DNA of 64,000 nucleotides from Pseudomonadota bacterium (GCA_021851865.1 JAJZBU010000002.1:1-64000), one strand, 5' to 3'. Shown: positions 47,635 through 59,161, counted from the first letter of the stretch. Notes: generated from the letters alone by a model not told the origin. Made by a program: numbers and translations.

Positions 47635-48585
47635 ATGCGCGACGACCTGCGCGGGTGGTGGCAGCGCTGGCTCACCAGGCGCCTGCCGGCGAGCCGCGAC
47701 ATCACCCTCGACCGCCGGCGCATCTTCATCTTTCTGACCGGTACCGGCGCCACCTTGCTGTTGATCAGTCTGGCGATCTTTGTCGCGGGCATCGATTACG
47801 GCAACAACCTCCTGCTCGGTCTGAGCTTTGTCCTCGCCAGCGTCCTCCTGCTCAGCATCTATCACACCTACGTCAATTTCTCCGGTGTGCGCATCCAGGC
47901 CTTCGCCGGTGATCCGGGCTACGCCGGGGCACACGCCAGCTTTCATCTGCAGCTGTCGGTTCAGGATGCCCGGCGTCAGCGCGCTTGTCTGCGCTGCGAC
48001 TGGGCCGGTAGCGAGGTCGAGGTGGCCGCGGTGGGGGAAGGCGAGCGCGTCGACTTTTATCTTCCGGTCGCCCGCCGTGGCCGCTATCGACCACCGCGCC
48101 TGCATTTGAGCTGCGTCTACCCGCTCGGTCTGCTGCGCTGTTGGACCTGGCTCGATCTCGATCTGTGCACTTTGGTCTATCCGGCACCGCGCGCCGCCGT
48201 CGCGCTGCCGGTCGGTGGCGCCGGTGAGCGTCGCGGTGACCGGCAGGTGTTGCCGGGGCAGGAGGATTTTGCCGGCTTGCGCGCCTATCACGCCGGCGAC
48301 TCGCGCGCCCAGATCGCTTGGCGGCAGGCGGCGCGGGCGCAGACCTTGTTGAGCAAGGTGCTCGCCAGCGAAGCGGCGCCGGCGCCCATGCTCGACTGGT
48401 ATTTTTATCAGGGTGTCGAGCGCGAGCAGCGCCTGTCGCATCTGTGCTGGTGGGTTTTGACCCTGTCGCGCCAGGAACGCGCCTATGGTCTACGTCTGCC
48501 GGGTGTGGAGATCGCCATCGCCGCCGGGGCGCGGCAGCAGCAGCTCTGCCTCGAGGCCCTGGCCTTGTTCGAGCTAGCCCGATGA
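47635..48585 (+). CDS. DUF58-domain membrane protein
   Basis: This 316-residue protein has two adjacent hydrophobic segments near residues 35-80 (IFIFLTGTGATLLLISLAIFVAG and LLLGLSFVLASVLLLSIYHTY). The cytoplasmic DUF58 part follows, with the family hallmark VLPGQEDFAGLRAYHAGDSRAQIAWRQAAR (usually REY..GD..R.I.W). It starts 4 bp after the MoxR gene and overlaps the transglutaminase gene by ATGA. The DUF58 function is unknown, although it accompanies MoxR and TgpA in many proteobacteria. Confidence 0.92.
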   Translation: MRDDLRGWWQRWLTRRLPASRDITLDRRRIFIFLTGTGATLLLISLAIFVAGIDYGNNLLLGLSFVLASVLLLSIYHTYVNFSGVRIQAFAGDPGYAGAHASFHLQLSVQDARRQRACLRCDWAGSEVEVAAVGEGERVDFYLPVARRGRYRPPRLHLSCVYPLGLLRCWTWLDLDLCTLVYPAPRAAVALPVGGAGERRGDRQVLPGQEDFAGLRAYHAGDSRAQIAWRQAARAQTLLSKVLASEAAPAPMLDWYFYQGVEREQRLSHLCWWVLTLSRQERAYGLRLPGVEIAIAAGARQQQLCLEALALFELAR

Positions 48586-50522
48586 AAGAAGAGGATATTC
48601 ACGCCGCCCGCCCTTGGCTGCTGGGGGTGCAGATCGCGACGATGTTGCCGCAGTGGCAGCGCCTGCCGTCGTGGTTGCCGTGGCTCCTGCTGCTGGCTTG
48701 TGCGTGGCGTCTGCCGAGCGTCGAACGGCGCCTGACCCTGCCGCCAGCGATTGGGCGTTGGCTGATCTTTCTGTTCGCGCTGATCGCTTTATGGAACTCC
48801 TACCACAGCTTTGTCGGTGCCGAGGCAGGATCGGCCTTTCTGGTCGTCTGCATGGTCGTCAAGCTGCTCGAGATGCGACGCCGTCGTGACGTCTACGTCC
48901 TGTTGCTCATCGGCTGTTTCGTGCTGGCGACGGACTTTCTTTTCGACACTTCGCTCTGGTTGAGCCTCTACGGCCTAGCGGTCATCGTGTTGATTCTCGC
49001 CGGCCTGCTCGCCCTGCAGCGCGACGAGCGACGTATCGTAGTCCTGCGGCGGGCGGCGCTGCTGTTGCTGCAGGCGCTGCCGCTCACCTTCATCCTCTAC
49101 CTGCTCTTTCCGCGCTTGCCGCCGCTGTGGGCCCTGCGGACACACGCCGGCACGAGCGTGACCGGTTTGTCTGCGCTGATGGCGCCGGGCGACTTGGCGC
49201 ATCTCAGTGAATCGGACGATCTGGCTTTTCGTGTCGAGTTTCATGGTCGGCGGCCGGATCGCAGCCAGCTCTACTGGCGCGGCATCGTGCTCAGCCGATT
49301 CGACGGTCGCGCCTGGCAGCCCGGCGCGCTGGATGAGCAGCCACGGCCGCCAGCGCCACCGGTGCCGGCGCTGCGTGTCGACTATCGCGTCACGCTCGAG
49401 GCGACGGGGCAGCGCTGGCTCTTCGCCCTGGCGCGGGCACGCAGCGACGCGCCCGACATCTTTAGAACCCGCACCTACACCCTGCGCACGCGCGATCCGA
49501 TCGTCCGCACACGTCGCTATGAGGTCAGCAGCCGCCTCGCCGGTCGCATGGATCGGGACTTGTCGGCGGCGGCGCGGCAGCGCAATCTGCAGCTACCGGC
49601 GGGTAATGAGCGGACGCGCTGGCGCGCTCTCGCCTGGCGCGCGGCAGCGGGCGGAGATGAGGCCTATCTGCAGCGGGTCCTGCTCTGGTTCCACCGCGGT
49701 GGTTTTGTCTACACCCTCGATCCTCCCCGGCTGGAGGGCCAGCAGATCGATGATTTTCTCTTTCATACCCGGCAGGGTTTCTGCGAGCACTACGCTTCCG
49801 CCTTCGTCTTCATGATGCGGGCGGCGGGCATTCCGGCGCGTGTGGTGATCGGATACCAAGGCGGTCAGCCTGGCCTCAGTGGCGGCTACTGGGAAGTGCG
49901 GCAGATGGATGCGCACGCCTGGGCCGAGGTCTGGTTGCCGCAGCGTGCCTGGGTGCGCGTCGATCCGACCGCCGCCGTCGCGCCGGAGCGGATCATGCAG
50001 GGGGCGACCACCCTATGGCGGCATCAGGCCGATGAATCGGCGGGGCGTTTTCTTGCCGGGCGCGTCTTCGGCCTGCGCCTGCATCTGCGCGCCTGGCTCG
50101 ACGACCTCGATTTTCGGTGGCGGCGCGACGTTTTAGCTTACGACGTGGCACAGCAGAATCGCCTGCTGCAGGCTTGGCTCGGGGGCGCGGATGCTCTCCG
50201 TCGCGCTTTGGTCATGGTCGCGGCCATCGCTGCCGTTTTTGGCGCCATGGTGTTGCTGCGTCAGGTGTGGCACCGGCCAGCGCTACCGGCGGCGGAGCGC
50301 CACTATCGTCGCTATGTCCGGCGCATGGCTCGCCTCGGGCTGGCGCGTCGCGTCGCGGAAGGGCCGTGCAGTTATGCCGAGCGTATCGCCCGCCGTCGTC
50401 CCGATCTCGCCGCCGAGGCGCGCGCGATCGCCGAGCTTTACATCGGCCTCTCCTACCAGGCGGACGCGGTGGACGCCGCGCAGCGTCTGGCGCAGCTAGC
50501 TCGCCTCGCCCGCCGGCGCTGA
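48582..50522 (+). CDS. TgpA-type membrane transglutaminase (DUF3488-transglutaminase core-DUF4129)
   Basis: This 646-residue protein has about six N-terminal membrane helices (DUF3488) and a periplasmic transglutaminase-like domain with the triad Cys in TRQGFCEHYASAF, His in QMDAHAWAEVW and Asp in WVRVDPTAAV. A further membrane helix (LVMVAAIAAVFGAMVLL) and a cytoplasmic DUF4129-like tail (YRRYVRRMARLGLARRVAEGPCSYAERI) follow. Pseudomonas aeruginosa TgpA of this architecture is essential; its substrate is not established. The ATG at 48582 overlaps the DUF58 stop. The 3' end overlaps the convergent aldo/keto reductase gene by 27 bp. Confidence 0.93.
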   Translation: MKEEDIHAARPWLLGVQIATMLPQWQRLPSWLPWLLLLACAWRLPSVERRLTLPPAIGRWLIFLFALIALWNSYHSFVGAEAGSAFLVVCMVVKLLEMRRRRDVYVLLLIGCFVLATDFLFDTSLWLSLYGLAVIVLILAGLLALQRDERRIVVLRRAALLLLQALPLTFILYLLFPRLPPLWALRTHAGTSVTGLSALMAPGDLAHLSESDDLAFRVEFHGRRPDRSQLYWRGIVLSRFDGRAWQPGALDEQPRPPAPPVPALRVDYRVTLEATGQRWLFALARARSDAPDIFRTRTYTLRTRDPIVRTRRYEVSSRLAGRMDRDLSAAARQRNLQLPAGNERTRWRALAWRAAAGGDEAYLQRVLLWFHRGGFVYTLDPPRLEGQQIDDFLFHTRQGFCEHYASAFVFMMRAAGIPARVVIGYQGGQPGLSGGYWEVRQMDAHAWAEVWLPQRAWVRVDPTAAVAPERIMQGATTLWRHQADESAGRFLAGRVFGLRLHLRAWLDDLDFRWRRDVLAYDVAQQNRLLQAWLGGADALRRALVMVAAIAAVFGAMVLLRQVWHRPALPAAERHYRRYVRRMARLGLARRVAEGPCSYAERIARRRPDLAAEARAIAELYIGLSYQADAVDAAQRLAQLARLARRR

Positions 50523-51284
50523 AAAGGCGGCGGCATTGCTGCGCAGGTGCTGCGGATTGAGGGTGCCGACGACGATGCAACTGGTGGCGGGATGATCCCA
50601 GATGAAGCGCAGTTGCTCCTGCGCTTGGCGCGCCGGGTCGCCGCCGAGATGACCGGAACTGAGCGCTTTCTTGATCAGCACGCCGATGCCCTGTTCCTGA
50701 CAGGCGCTGAGAACTGGGGCCTCGACGAGATGATCGGGACGATAACTCAGCATCATCACATCCGCCTGCGCTAGGCAGGCGAGGGCGCCGTCGACGGTCT
50801 TGCTGGAAACACCGACGGCGACGACCTTGCCCTCTTCGCGCAGGCGCACCAGGGTGGCGAGGGCGCCTTCGGCGAGCAGCTTGAGGTCGTTGCCATCGGA
50901 GTGCAGCAGCAGCACGTCGAGGCGGTCGGTGCGTAGACGGCGCAGGCTGCGCTCGACGCTGGCGCGCAAGCCGGCGGCGCTGAAATCAAAATGCGACTGA
51001 CCGGCGCTGAAATCCTCGCCGGCCTTGCTCACCAGCACCCAGCGCTCGCGGTCGTGCAGCAGTCGCCCCAGGCGCTCTTCGCTGCTGCCGTAGGCGGGGG
51101 CCGTATCGAGAACATTGATGCCGAGTTCGCGTGCGCAGTCGAGCAGGGTCAGCACCTGACGATCGTCGGGCAGATCGAAGCCCTGGGGGTATTTGATGCC
51201 CTGATTGCGGCCGATCTTGACCGTGCCGAGGCCGAGGGCGCTGACTTCCGGGCCGTGGCGGCCAAGGCGGCGGCGAGGCAGCAT
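50496..51284 (-). CDS. Aldo/keto reductase
   Basis: This 262-residue TIM-barrel reductase is slightly short for the family. The catalytic tetrad is visible: Asp and Tyr in VLDTAPAYGSSEERLG, Lys in VLVSKAGED and His in LLLHSDGND. NADPH-binding IVVGTLNPQHL lies near the end. The start is at the FAD-oxidoreductase stop (TGATG, one shared base), so the two are probably co-translated. The substrate is unknown. Pseudomonas has, from memory, an equivalent pair beside waaA. Confidence 0.92.
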   Translation of the reverse strand: MLPRRRLGRHGPEVSALGLGTVKIGRNQGIKYPQGFDLPDDRQVLTLLDCARELGINVLDTAPAYGSSEERLGRLLHDRERWVLVSKAGEDFSAGQSHFDFSAAGLRASVERSLRRLRTDRLDVLLLHSDGNDLKLLAEGALATLVRLREEGKVVAVGVSSKTVDGALACLAQADVMMLSYRPDHLVEAPVLSACQEQGIGVLIKKALSSGHLGGDPARQAQEQLRFIWDHPATSCIVVGTLNPQHLRSNAAAFSAPAGEAS

Positions 51285-52483
51285 CAGATCGGCTCCCGGC
51301 GGTCCCAGATCGGCGTCGCGATCTCAGGGAATGGCAGGGGCAGAGGCGAAGGCGGCGGCGTCAACGGCTCGATCTGGTGCTCCTTGAGCAGGGCACTGAT
51401 CTGTTCGGCGAGGTTCGGGGCGAGGGCCAGCTTGGTCGGCCAGCAGATGATGTTGTTGCCGACCCAGGAGGCGTAGGCGTGATCGGGTTTGACCAACTGT
51501 TCCTGCTGTGGCTCGGCGCGATCGACGCGCAAGGTTGACCAATGGGCACCGCGCACGTCGATCCAGGGGAAGAGCTCGTGGATCTCGCGCTGAGCGACGT
51601 CGATCTGCAGACGGGCATCGCGCTCGACGCCGGACTCGGCGAGTTCACCGCCGAGATACCAGACCGTCTCACCCGCCGCCGTCGTGTGCGTGGTGATGGT
51701 GATGCGCGGTTTGCTGCTGGTGCCGACACAGTGCGCATAAAGCGGCGGCAACTGTGGGTGTTTCATCAGCACCATGTGTAAGGGGCGCAGCTGCATGCGT
51801 TGCTGGGTCAGGCCGATGTCGTCGAGCAGTTCGCGATTGCCGGCGCCAGCGGCGAGGATGACGACGCGCGGATGGATGCGCAGGGGCTCGGTGCCGGCGG
51901 CGGTGATGAAGATGGCGCGGGTACGATGCTGGTCGTCGGCTTCGATGCGGCAGTTGTGATGCGATATCTGGTAGATATGATTTTTTTGCCGTTGTGCCAG
52001 GGTTTCGATCAGGCTGTGGGTGTCGACGACGATGTCGTCGAGACGATAAACGCTGCCTTTGAATGCGCGATCACGCAGGGCTTCGGGGCGCTCATCGCCG
52101 TGCACCTGGGCGATGCGGCCGCGCAGCATCTTGCTGCCAAAAAAAGTAGTGAGGCGCGAGGCTAAGCTCGACTGTGACCACATGTAGTGGTGATCGCAGA
52201 GGACGCGGACGCCGCTCAGATCAATGTCACCTTCACCGCGCAGGGCGCGCCGCCAGCGCTCCGGCATGCCGGCGATGGCTTCGGCTTCGGCGTTGAGGAT
52301 GCCGGACAGGGCGTATTTCATGCCGCCATGGATGATGCCTTGTGAGCGCAGGGTCTGGCCGTCGCCGAGCTGCCCATTCTCCAGGAGCAGCGCCGCATAG
52401 CCGAGATGGCGCAGATGGTGGAGCGTCCAGAGACCGGCGATGCCGCCACCAAAGATGACAATGTCAGTATCGAGAGTCAGCAT
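51284..52483 (-). CDS. FAD-dependent oxidoreductase (DAO / glycerol-3-phosphate dehydrogenase-like fold)
   Basis: This protein of about 399 residues starts with a dinucleotide-binding DIVIFGGGIAGLWTLHHLRHLGYAALLLE. It continues with QTLRSQGIIHGGMKYALSG, typical of the DAO superfamily, and VVILAAGAGNRELL. Trp/His-rich WYLGGELAESG and SWVGNNIICWPTKLALAPNLAEQI follow. The reaction is unknown. Neither candidate start (52483, 52498) has a good ribosome-binding site; 52483 gives the shortest lead into the FAD motif. Divergent from waaA by 77 bp and coupled to the aldo/keto reductase. Confidence 0.87.
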   Translation of the reverse strand: MLTLDTDIVIFGGGIAGLWTLHHLRHLGYAALLLENGQLGDGQTLRSQGIIHGGMKYALSGILNAEAEAIAGMPERWRRALRGEGDIDLSGVRVLCDHHYMWSQSSLASRLTTFFGSKMLRGRIAQVHGDERPEALRDRAFKGSVYRLDDIVVDTHSLIETLAQRQKNHIYQISHHNCRIEADDQHRTRAIFITAAGTEPLRIHPRVVILAAGAGNRELLDDIGLTQQRMQLRPLHMVLMKHPQLPPLYAHCVGTSSKPRITITTHTTAAGETVWYLGGELAESGVERDARLQIDVAQREIHELFPWIDVRGAHWSTLRVDRAEPQQEQLVKPDHAYASWVGNNIICWPTKLALAPNLAEQISALLKEHQIEPLTPPPSPLPLPFPEIATPIWDRREPI

Positions 52484-52560
52484 GACGAGATGATACATTC
52501 CGTGCAGAGGGGCCGTGGTGCGCATGTTACCATGAGCATGCCGCTCCTTCGGAGATGTTT

Positions 52561-53817
52561 GTGCTACGACTGTATTCCTGGCTCTATCCGCTGTTTCTGC
52601 CGCTACTGCTGCTGCGCCTGTTGCTGCGCAGCCGGCACGCTGTCGACTATCGCCGGCGTCTGCCGGAACGTCTCGCCCGGCATTTACCACAGCCCTGCGA
52701 CCTCTGGGTGCACGCCGTCTCGGTGGGAGAGAGCGTCGCCGCGGCCCCCCTCATCCAGGCGCTGCAGCAGGCGCATCCGGGGCTGCGCGTGCTCGTCACC
52801 GGCATGACCCCGACCGGCGCCGAACGTGTCCGGACCTTGCTCGGCGCCAGCGTCGAGCATCGCTATCTCCCGTGGGACCATCACCGCTGGCAGGGACGCC
52901 TGCTCGACGCCGCAAAGCCGCGCCTGCTGCTGATCATGGAGACGGAGTTGTGGCCCTGTCTGATCGCCGAGGCCGGGCGACGTGCCATTCCGGTGGTGCT
53001 CGCCAACGCCCGCCTGTCGCCGCGCTCGGCAGCAGGCTATGCGCGTCTGCCGGCGCTGGTGCAGCCGATGCTGCAAGGACTGCAAGGCGTCCTGGCGCAG
53101 GATGCGGCGACGGCGCAACGATTCGCCGCTCTCGGTGTCGCGGCGGCGCGGCTGCAGGTGTGCGGTAGCCTGAAATTCGACATGCCGGTGGCGGCCCTGG
53201 ATCGTGCCTCCTTGCGCGCCCAGTTTCAGTTGGGCGAGCGCCCGATCTGGGTGGTCGGCAGCACGCACGCCGGCGAGGAGGCGCTCATTCTGGCGGCGCT
53301 GCCGGCGCTGCGCTCGCTCCTGCCCGACCTGCTGTTGATCCTGGTGCCGCGACACCCGGAGCGTTTCGCCAGCGTCGCACGCGCGATCCAGGCTGGCGGT
53401 TGGGGCGACTGCCGGCGCAGCCGCGGCGAACGGCCGTCGGCGACGACGGCGGTTTGGCTGGCGGACAGCATGGGCGAGCTGAATCAGTGGTACGCCCTCG
53501 CTGACGTCGCCCTGGTGGCCGGCTCCTTGCTACCGCATCTGGGTGGGCACAATGTGCTCGAGCCCATGGCCTTTGGCGTGCCGACCCTGTGCGGTCGGCA
53601 TGTCATGAATTTTCAGCAGATCGTCGACACCGCCTGTGCCGCTGGAGCGCTACGCACGGTTGCCGCCGGCGATGAGCTGGTCGCCGCCGTCACCAGCGTC
53701 TTGCAGGATGAGGAAGAGGCAGGGCGCCTGCGCTTGGCAGCGCAGCGCCTGCTCGCCGCCAACCGAGGTGCCTTGCAGCGACAGCTGCAGGCGATCGACG
53801 GCTTTCTGGTTCAGTGA
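52561..53817 (+). CDS. waaA: 3-Deoxy-D-manno-octulosonic acid (Kdo) transferase
   Basis: WaaA transfers Kdo from CMP-Kdo to lipid IVA on the cytoplasmic face of the inner membrane. This protein of about 418 residues has an N-terminal membrane anchor, the catalytic Glu in VSVGESVAAAPLIQAL, TGMTPTGAERV, YLPWDHHRW, METELWPCLI and, in the C-terminal domain, GSTHAGEEALILAAL, LVPRHPERF, VAGSLLPHLGGHNVLEPMAFGVPTLCGRH. The frame opens at ATG 52555, but GGAG sits directly against it and six bases before GTG 52561, which I prefer. Its last 7 bp overlap the convergent tolC gene. Confidence 0.95.
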   Translation: MLRLYSWLYPLFLPLLLLRLLLRSRHAVDYRRRLPERLARHLPQPCDLWVHAVSVGESVAAAPLIQALQQAHPGLRVLVTGMTPTGAERVRTLLGASVEHRYLPWDHHRWQGRLLDAAKPRLLLIMETELWPCLIAEAGRRAIPVVLANARLSPRSAAGYARLPALVQPMLQGLQGVLAQDAATAQRFAALGVAAARLQVCGSLKFDMPVAALDRASLRAQFQLGERPIWVVGSTHAGEEALILAALPALRSLLPDLLLILVPRHPERFASVARAIQAGGWGDCRRSRGERPSATTAVWLADSMGELNQWYALADVALVAGSLLPHLGGHNVLEPMAFGVPTLCGRHVMNFQQIVDTACAAGALRTVAAGDELVAAVTSVLQDEEEAGRLRLAAQRLLAANRGALQRQLQAIDGFLVQ

Positions 53818-55214
53818 TGGGGCGGCAGCGCCGGGATGGTGGCCGGCGGCTGATGGATCTCAGGATTGAGGGTGTCGACGTCGAGCCGGCCCTTGGCGTC
53901 GAGCCAGGTATTGAGCCGAGCGATGTCGACGTCGCGCAACTGGCCGGCGGCGGCTTTCAGGCGCAGGCTGTCGATGACGTAGTCATAACGGGCATTGGCG
54001 TAGGCCGATTTGGCGGCGTAGAGATCGCGTTGCGACTGCATGACCTCGACGATGTCGCGGGTGCCGACGTCGTAGCCGGCCTGCGTGGCGACCAGGGCCG
54101 AGGCGCTGGAACTCACCGCCTGCTTGCGCGCCTTGACGCGTGCGGCGTCGGTGGCGACGGCGAGATAGCTGGTGCGCGTCGATTGCAGGGCGACGCGGCG
54201 CGCCAGATCGAGCCGATCACGCGCGGCGTTTTCCTTGTCGAGGGCTTGACGGACCTGTGACTGGGTGAGCCCGCCTTCGTACAAGGGCACCGACAATTGC
54301 AGTCCGACCGAGGTCGTGCGCCCATCGATGAAAGGATTGGCGCCACCGGTGTTGGCGTCCTGCCAACTGCCGACCAGGGCGAGCGAGGGCAGGTGGCCGG
54401 CGCGTGCGGCGACGGTCTGCTGATGCGCCGCCTGCACCTGGAAGGTGGCGGCTTCGATGGCCGGATTCTGTTTTTGTGCCAAGCTCGACCAGTCGTTCTC
54501 ACTGTGCGCCGGCACCTGATCGACGGGGGCGTCGGTACGCAGGACGGCGAGCGTGGCGTGGTCCTGGCCGGTGAGCGTGGCGAGATTGAGCTCGGCGCTG
54601 GTGACGTCGGTTTCGGCGCTGATTCGGTCGGCGACGGCGCTGTCGTAGGCGGCCTGCGCTTCGTGCACTTCGGTGATCGCGACCAGGCCAACTTCGAAGC
54701 GTTTTTGTGTCTGCTCGAGCTGGCGCCCGATGGCCTTCTCCTGCGCCTGCTCGTAAGCTAGGTTCTCCTGCGCGCGCAGGACGCCGAAATAGGCGGTGGT
54801 GACTTTGAGCATGAAGGTCTGGTGATCGACCTCGAACTGCGCCGCCGCCGCCGAATGCGCCTGTTGCGCGGACTTGTAAGTCGCCCACGCCGGACCATTG
54901 AACAAAGGTTGCATGGCCTGCACGGCGGCGAGTTTGTTGGTATAGGTGCGGTCATAGAGACCGAACGCTGGAAATTGCTCGGACGGCGCCATGCGCACCG
55001 AGCTCAGGGTGCCGCTGGCGTTGACCTGGGGCAGCAGAGCGGCTTCCGCCTGCACGCTGTCTTCCGTCGTGGCAGCATATTGCTCCCGTGTCGCCGCCCA
55101 GCCGGCGTCATAGCCGAGGGCGTCCTGATAAGCCTGTTGCAGGTCCATGGCTTGCGCTGCGGCCATCGGCAACAGCAGACAGCAACCGAGGGAGAATCGC
55201 CGTTTCATGAGCAT
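53811..55214 (-). CDS. tolC: Outer-membrane efflux channel TolC
   Basis: This 467-residue outer-membrane factor has a signal peptide (ending AAQAMDLQQAYQDAL) and two OEP repeats: LNLATLTGQD marks the first half and LAVATDAARVKARKQAVSSSASALVATQAGYDVGTRDIVEVMQSQRDLYAAKSAYANARYDY-type sequence the second. VGLQLSVPLYEGGLTQSQVRQA is also diagnostic. TolC trimers form the outer duct for RND, MFS and type I export systems. Neighbouring waaA and thiC/nudF match its usual genomic setting. The start could be ATG 55214 or 55208. Confidence 0.94.
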   Translation of the reverse strand: MLMKRRFSLGCCLLLPMAAAQAMDLQQAYQDALGYDAGWAATREQYAATTEDSVQAEAALLPQVNASGTLSSVRMAPSEQFPAFGLYDRTYTNKLAAVQAMQPLFNGPAWATYKSAQQAHSAAAAQFEVDHQTFMLKVTTAYFGVLRAQENLAYEQAQEKAIGRQLEQTQKRFEVGLVAITEVHEAQAAYDSAVADRISAETDVTSAELNLATLTGQDHATLAVLRTDAPVDQVPAHSENDWSSLAQKQNPAIEAATFQVQAAHQQTVAARAGHLPSLALVGSWQDANTGGANPFIDGRTTSVGLQLSVPLYEGGLTQSQVRQALDKENAARDRLDLARRVALQSTRTSYLAVATDAARVKARKQAVSSSASALVATQAGYDVGTRDIVEVMQSQRDLYAAKSAYANARYDYVIDSLRLKAAAGQLRDVDIARLNTWLDAKGRLDVDTLNPEIHQPPATIPALPPHH

Positions 55215-55232
55215 GCGTCACTCAATCTATAG

Positions 55233-57227
<1,995 letters not shown>

Positions 57228-57229
57228 TC

Positions 57230-57841
57230 ATGGCGGCAACGACTCGTCGTTTCGAGGTCCTGCGGCGCGATCGCCTCTACGAGGGTTTCTTTCGCGCCGA
57301 ACGCGTGCACCTGCAGCACGAGCTCTTTCATGGTGGCATGAGTCCGCCCATCACGCGCGAGGTGATGATCAAGCCGCCGGCGGCGGGCGTCCTGCCTTAC
57401 GATCCGCAACGCGATGAAGTTCTCCTGATCGAGCAGTTTCGCGTCGGTGCCTTGCAAGCGGCGCGTGGTCCCTGGCTGCTCGAGATCATCGCCGGCTATA
57501 TCGAAGCGGGAGAGAGCGGCGAGGACATGGTCCGCCGCGAGGCTCAGGAAGAAGCCGGGCAAAGCCTGCTGCGCGTCGAGCACGCCATCGACTTTTTGCT
57601 CAGTCCGGCTTCCTGCGATGAGGTGTTCAGCCTCTATGTGGCGCAGGCCGACCTCACCCAGGCCGGTGGCGTGCATGGCTTGGCCAGTGAAGGTGAAGAC
57701 ATCCAGGTGCACGTCATGCGCCTCGAACAGGCCTGGCAGGCGGCGCTACATGGGCGGGTGAACAATGCCCCGGCGCTGCTCGCGCTGCAGTGGCTGCGCA
57801 GTGAAAAACCGCGTCTGCTCAAGCGCTGGCAGGTGCCATGA
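57230..57841 (+). CDS. nudF: ADP-ribose pyrophosphatase
   Basis: NudF hydrolyses ADP-ribose to AMP and ribose 5-phosphate. The 203-residue Nudix protein carries the complete Nudix box GYIEAGESGEDMVRREAQEEAGQ in its regular G-x5-E-x7-RE-x2-EE-x-G spacing, preceded by YDPQRDEVLLIEQFRVGAL. The order thiC-nudF-yqiB-cpdA is typical of Pseudomonas, and nudF-yqiB-cpdA of E. coli. It overlaps the yqiB start by ATGA. Confidence 0.95.
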   Translation: MAATTRRFEVLRRDRLYEGFFRAERVHLQHELFHGGMSPPITREVMIKPPAAGVLPYDPQRDEVLLIEQFRVGALQAARGPWLLEIIAGYIEAGESGEDMVRREAQEEAGQSLLRVEHAIDFLLSPASCDEVFSLYVAQADLTQAGGVHGLASEGEDIQVHVMRLEQAWQAALHGRVNNAPALLALQWLRSEKPRLLKRWQVP

Positions 57842-58239
57842 TCGATCTCCTCGCCCTGCAGGAGCTGTGCACCCTCAATTATCAGCGCATGCGCCTGCTG
57901 CTGCAGGAGCGTAGTTCGCTGCAAGGGCGTCTGCCCGGCGCCTGGGGCGAGATTCGCCTGCAGATAGAAAAACTTTCGCCTTATACCTCGACCATCACCC
58001 TGCACTGGCGACGCCCCGACATCGTCTGGTGGCCACAGGCATGCTGGCGTCTGCACATGTATCACGATGCCGGCATGCTCGAGGTGCAGGCAGTGGGTGA
58101 TCGCCGCGGCTTCCTCGTCCGCCACGTACAGCCGCATGCGCGCGGCTATGCGCGTGACGAAAAATGGCAGGTGAACCACTTTCTCGCCGAAATGCTGCAT
58201 CAGGCGCTGCGTCAGGACGTGGTCGCCTCTCTCGCCTGA
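57838..58239 (+). CDS. yqiB: DUF1249 family protein (YqiB-like)
   Basis: This 133-residue DUF1249 protein has LLALQELCTLNYQRMRLLL, SPYTSTITLHWR, RLHMYHDAGMLEVQAVGD and DEKWQVNHFLAEMLHQAL, which match the YqiB family. The biochemical function is unknown. It is coupled to nudF by ATGA and followed 85 bp later by cpdA, the same order as in enterobacteria and pseudomonads. No membrane segment or metal-binding motif is seen. Confidence 0.9.
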   Translation: MIDLLALQELCTLNYQRMRLLLQERSSLQGRLPGAWGEIRLQIEKLSPYTSTITLHWRRPDIVWWPQACWRLHMYHDAGMLEVQAVGDRRGFLVRHVQPHARGYARDEKWQVNHFLAEMLHQALRQDVVASLA

Positions 58240-58324
58240 GGCCGCTGAGGAATGCGAACGGTACGACAAAGCTGCGTCTAAGACTGGTCAGGCGGCCAGC
58301 TCTGGGTTATGGTGTTGATTAGTC

Positions 58325-59149
58325 ATGGTCGACGGACGGCGGGCGGTGACAAGGGCGCAGAGCTGGCATCTCGTACAGATTACCGATACCCATCTCTTTG
58401 CAGAGCCGGGGGGTAAGTTGCTGGGGTTGGATACGGACCTCAGCCTGCAACGCGTTCTCGACCATATCCGGCAGCGTGACGCCGCCGCCGATCTGTTTCT
58501 CGCGACTGGCGATATCGCCCAGGACGGCAGTCTCGCCGCCTATCAGCGCTTCCATGCCATGCTGGCGCCAGTGACGCAACAGCGCCCCTGTCTGTGGATG
58601 CACGGCAACCATGATCTGCAACAACCCCTGCGCGCCGCCGTCGGTCAGACGGCGTTGGTCAGCCCCTGCGTCTATCAGCTCGGGACGTGGACGATCATCC
58701 TGCTCAACTCCGCCGTCGAGCATCAGGTGCACGGTCTTTTCGTGCCGGCGCAGCTGCAGTTTCTCGAGCAGGCGCTGGCCGCCGCCGGCGAACACGTCCT
58801 CGTCGCTCTGCACCATCACCCGGTGGCCGTCGGCAGTCGCTGGCTCGATCAGCAGGTGGTGGAGAACGCGGCCGCTTTCTGGCGCGTCATCGACACCTGC
58901 CGACGCGTCCGGGCAGTGCTGTTCGGGCATGTGCATCAGGTCTTTGAAACGCAGCGCGGCGCGGTGCGCCTGCTGTCGACGCCCTCGACTTGCGTCCAGT
59001 TCGCCGTCGGCAGCGATGCCTTCGCCGTCAGCGCCGAAGCGCCGGGCTACCGCTGGCTGCGATTGTTCGCTGACGGCGAGCTTACGAGCGGCGTCGAACG
59101 CGTCGCCGCCTTCCGCTTCGCTCCCGACTTCAGTGTGCGTGGTTACTGA
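58325..59149 (+). CDS. cpdA: 3',5'-cyclic AMP phosphodiesterase
   Basis: CpdA hydrolyses cAMP to AMP. The 274-residue calcineurin-like phosphoesterase shows all metal-site motifs in order: QITDTHLF, TGDIAQDG, MHGNHDLQQ, ALHHHPVAVGS and FGHVHQVFE. Its position between yqiB and the par genes supports orthology. The ATG at 58325 has a weak upstream site. The yqiA esterase gene that commonly lies between cpdA and parE is absent. The downstream neighbour, parC, is convergent with 12 bp between stops. Confidence 0.93.
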   Translation: MVDGRRAVTRAQSWHLVQITDTHLFAEPGGKLLGLDTDLSLQRVLDHIRQRDAAADLFLATGDIAQDGSLAAYQRFHAMLAPVTQQRPCLWMHGNHDLQQPLRAAVGQTALVSPCVYQLGTWTIILLNSAVEHQVHGLFVPAQLQFLEQALAAAGEHVLVALHHHPVAVGSRWLDQQVVENAAAFWRVIDTCRRVRAVLFGHVHQVFETQRGAVRLLSTPSTCVQFAVGSDAFAVSAEAPGYRWLRLFADGELTSGVERVAAFRFAPDFSVRGY

Positions 59150-59161
59150 ACTGATCGACGG

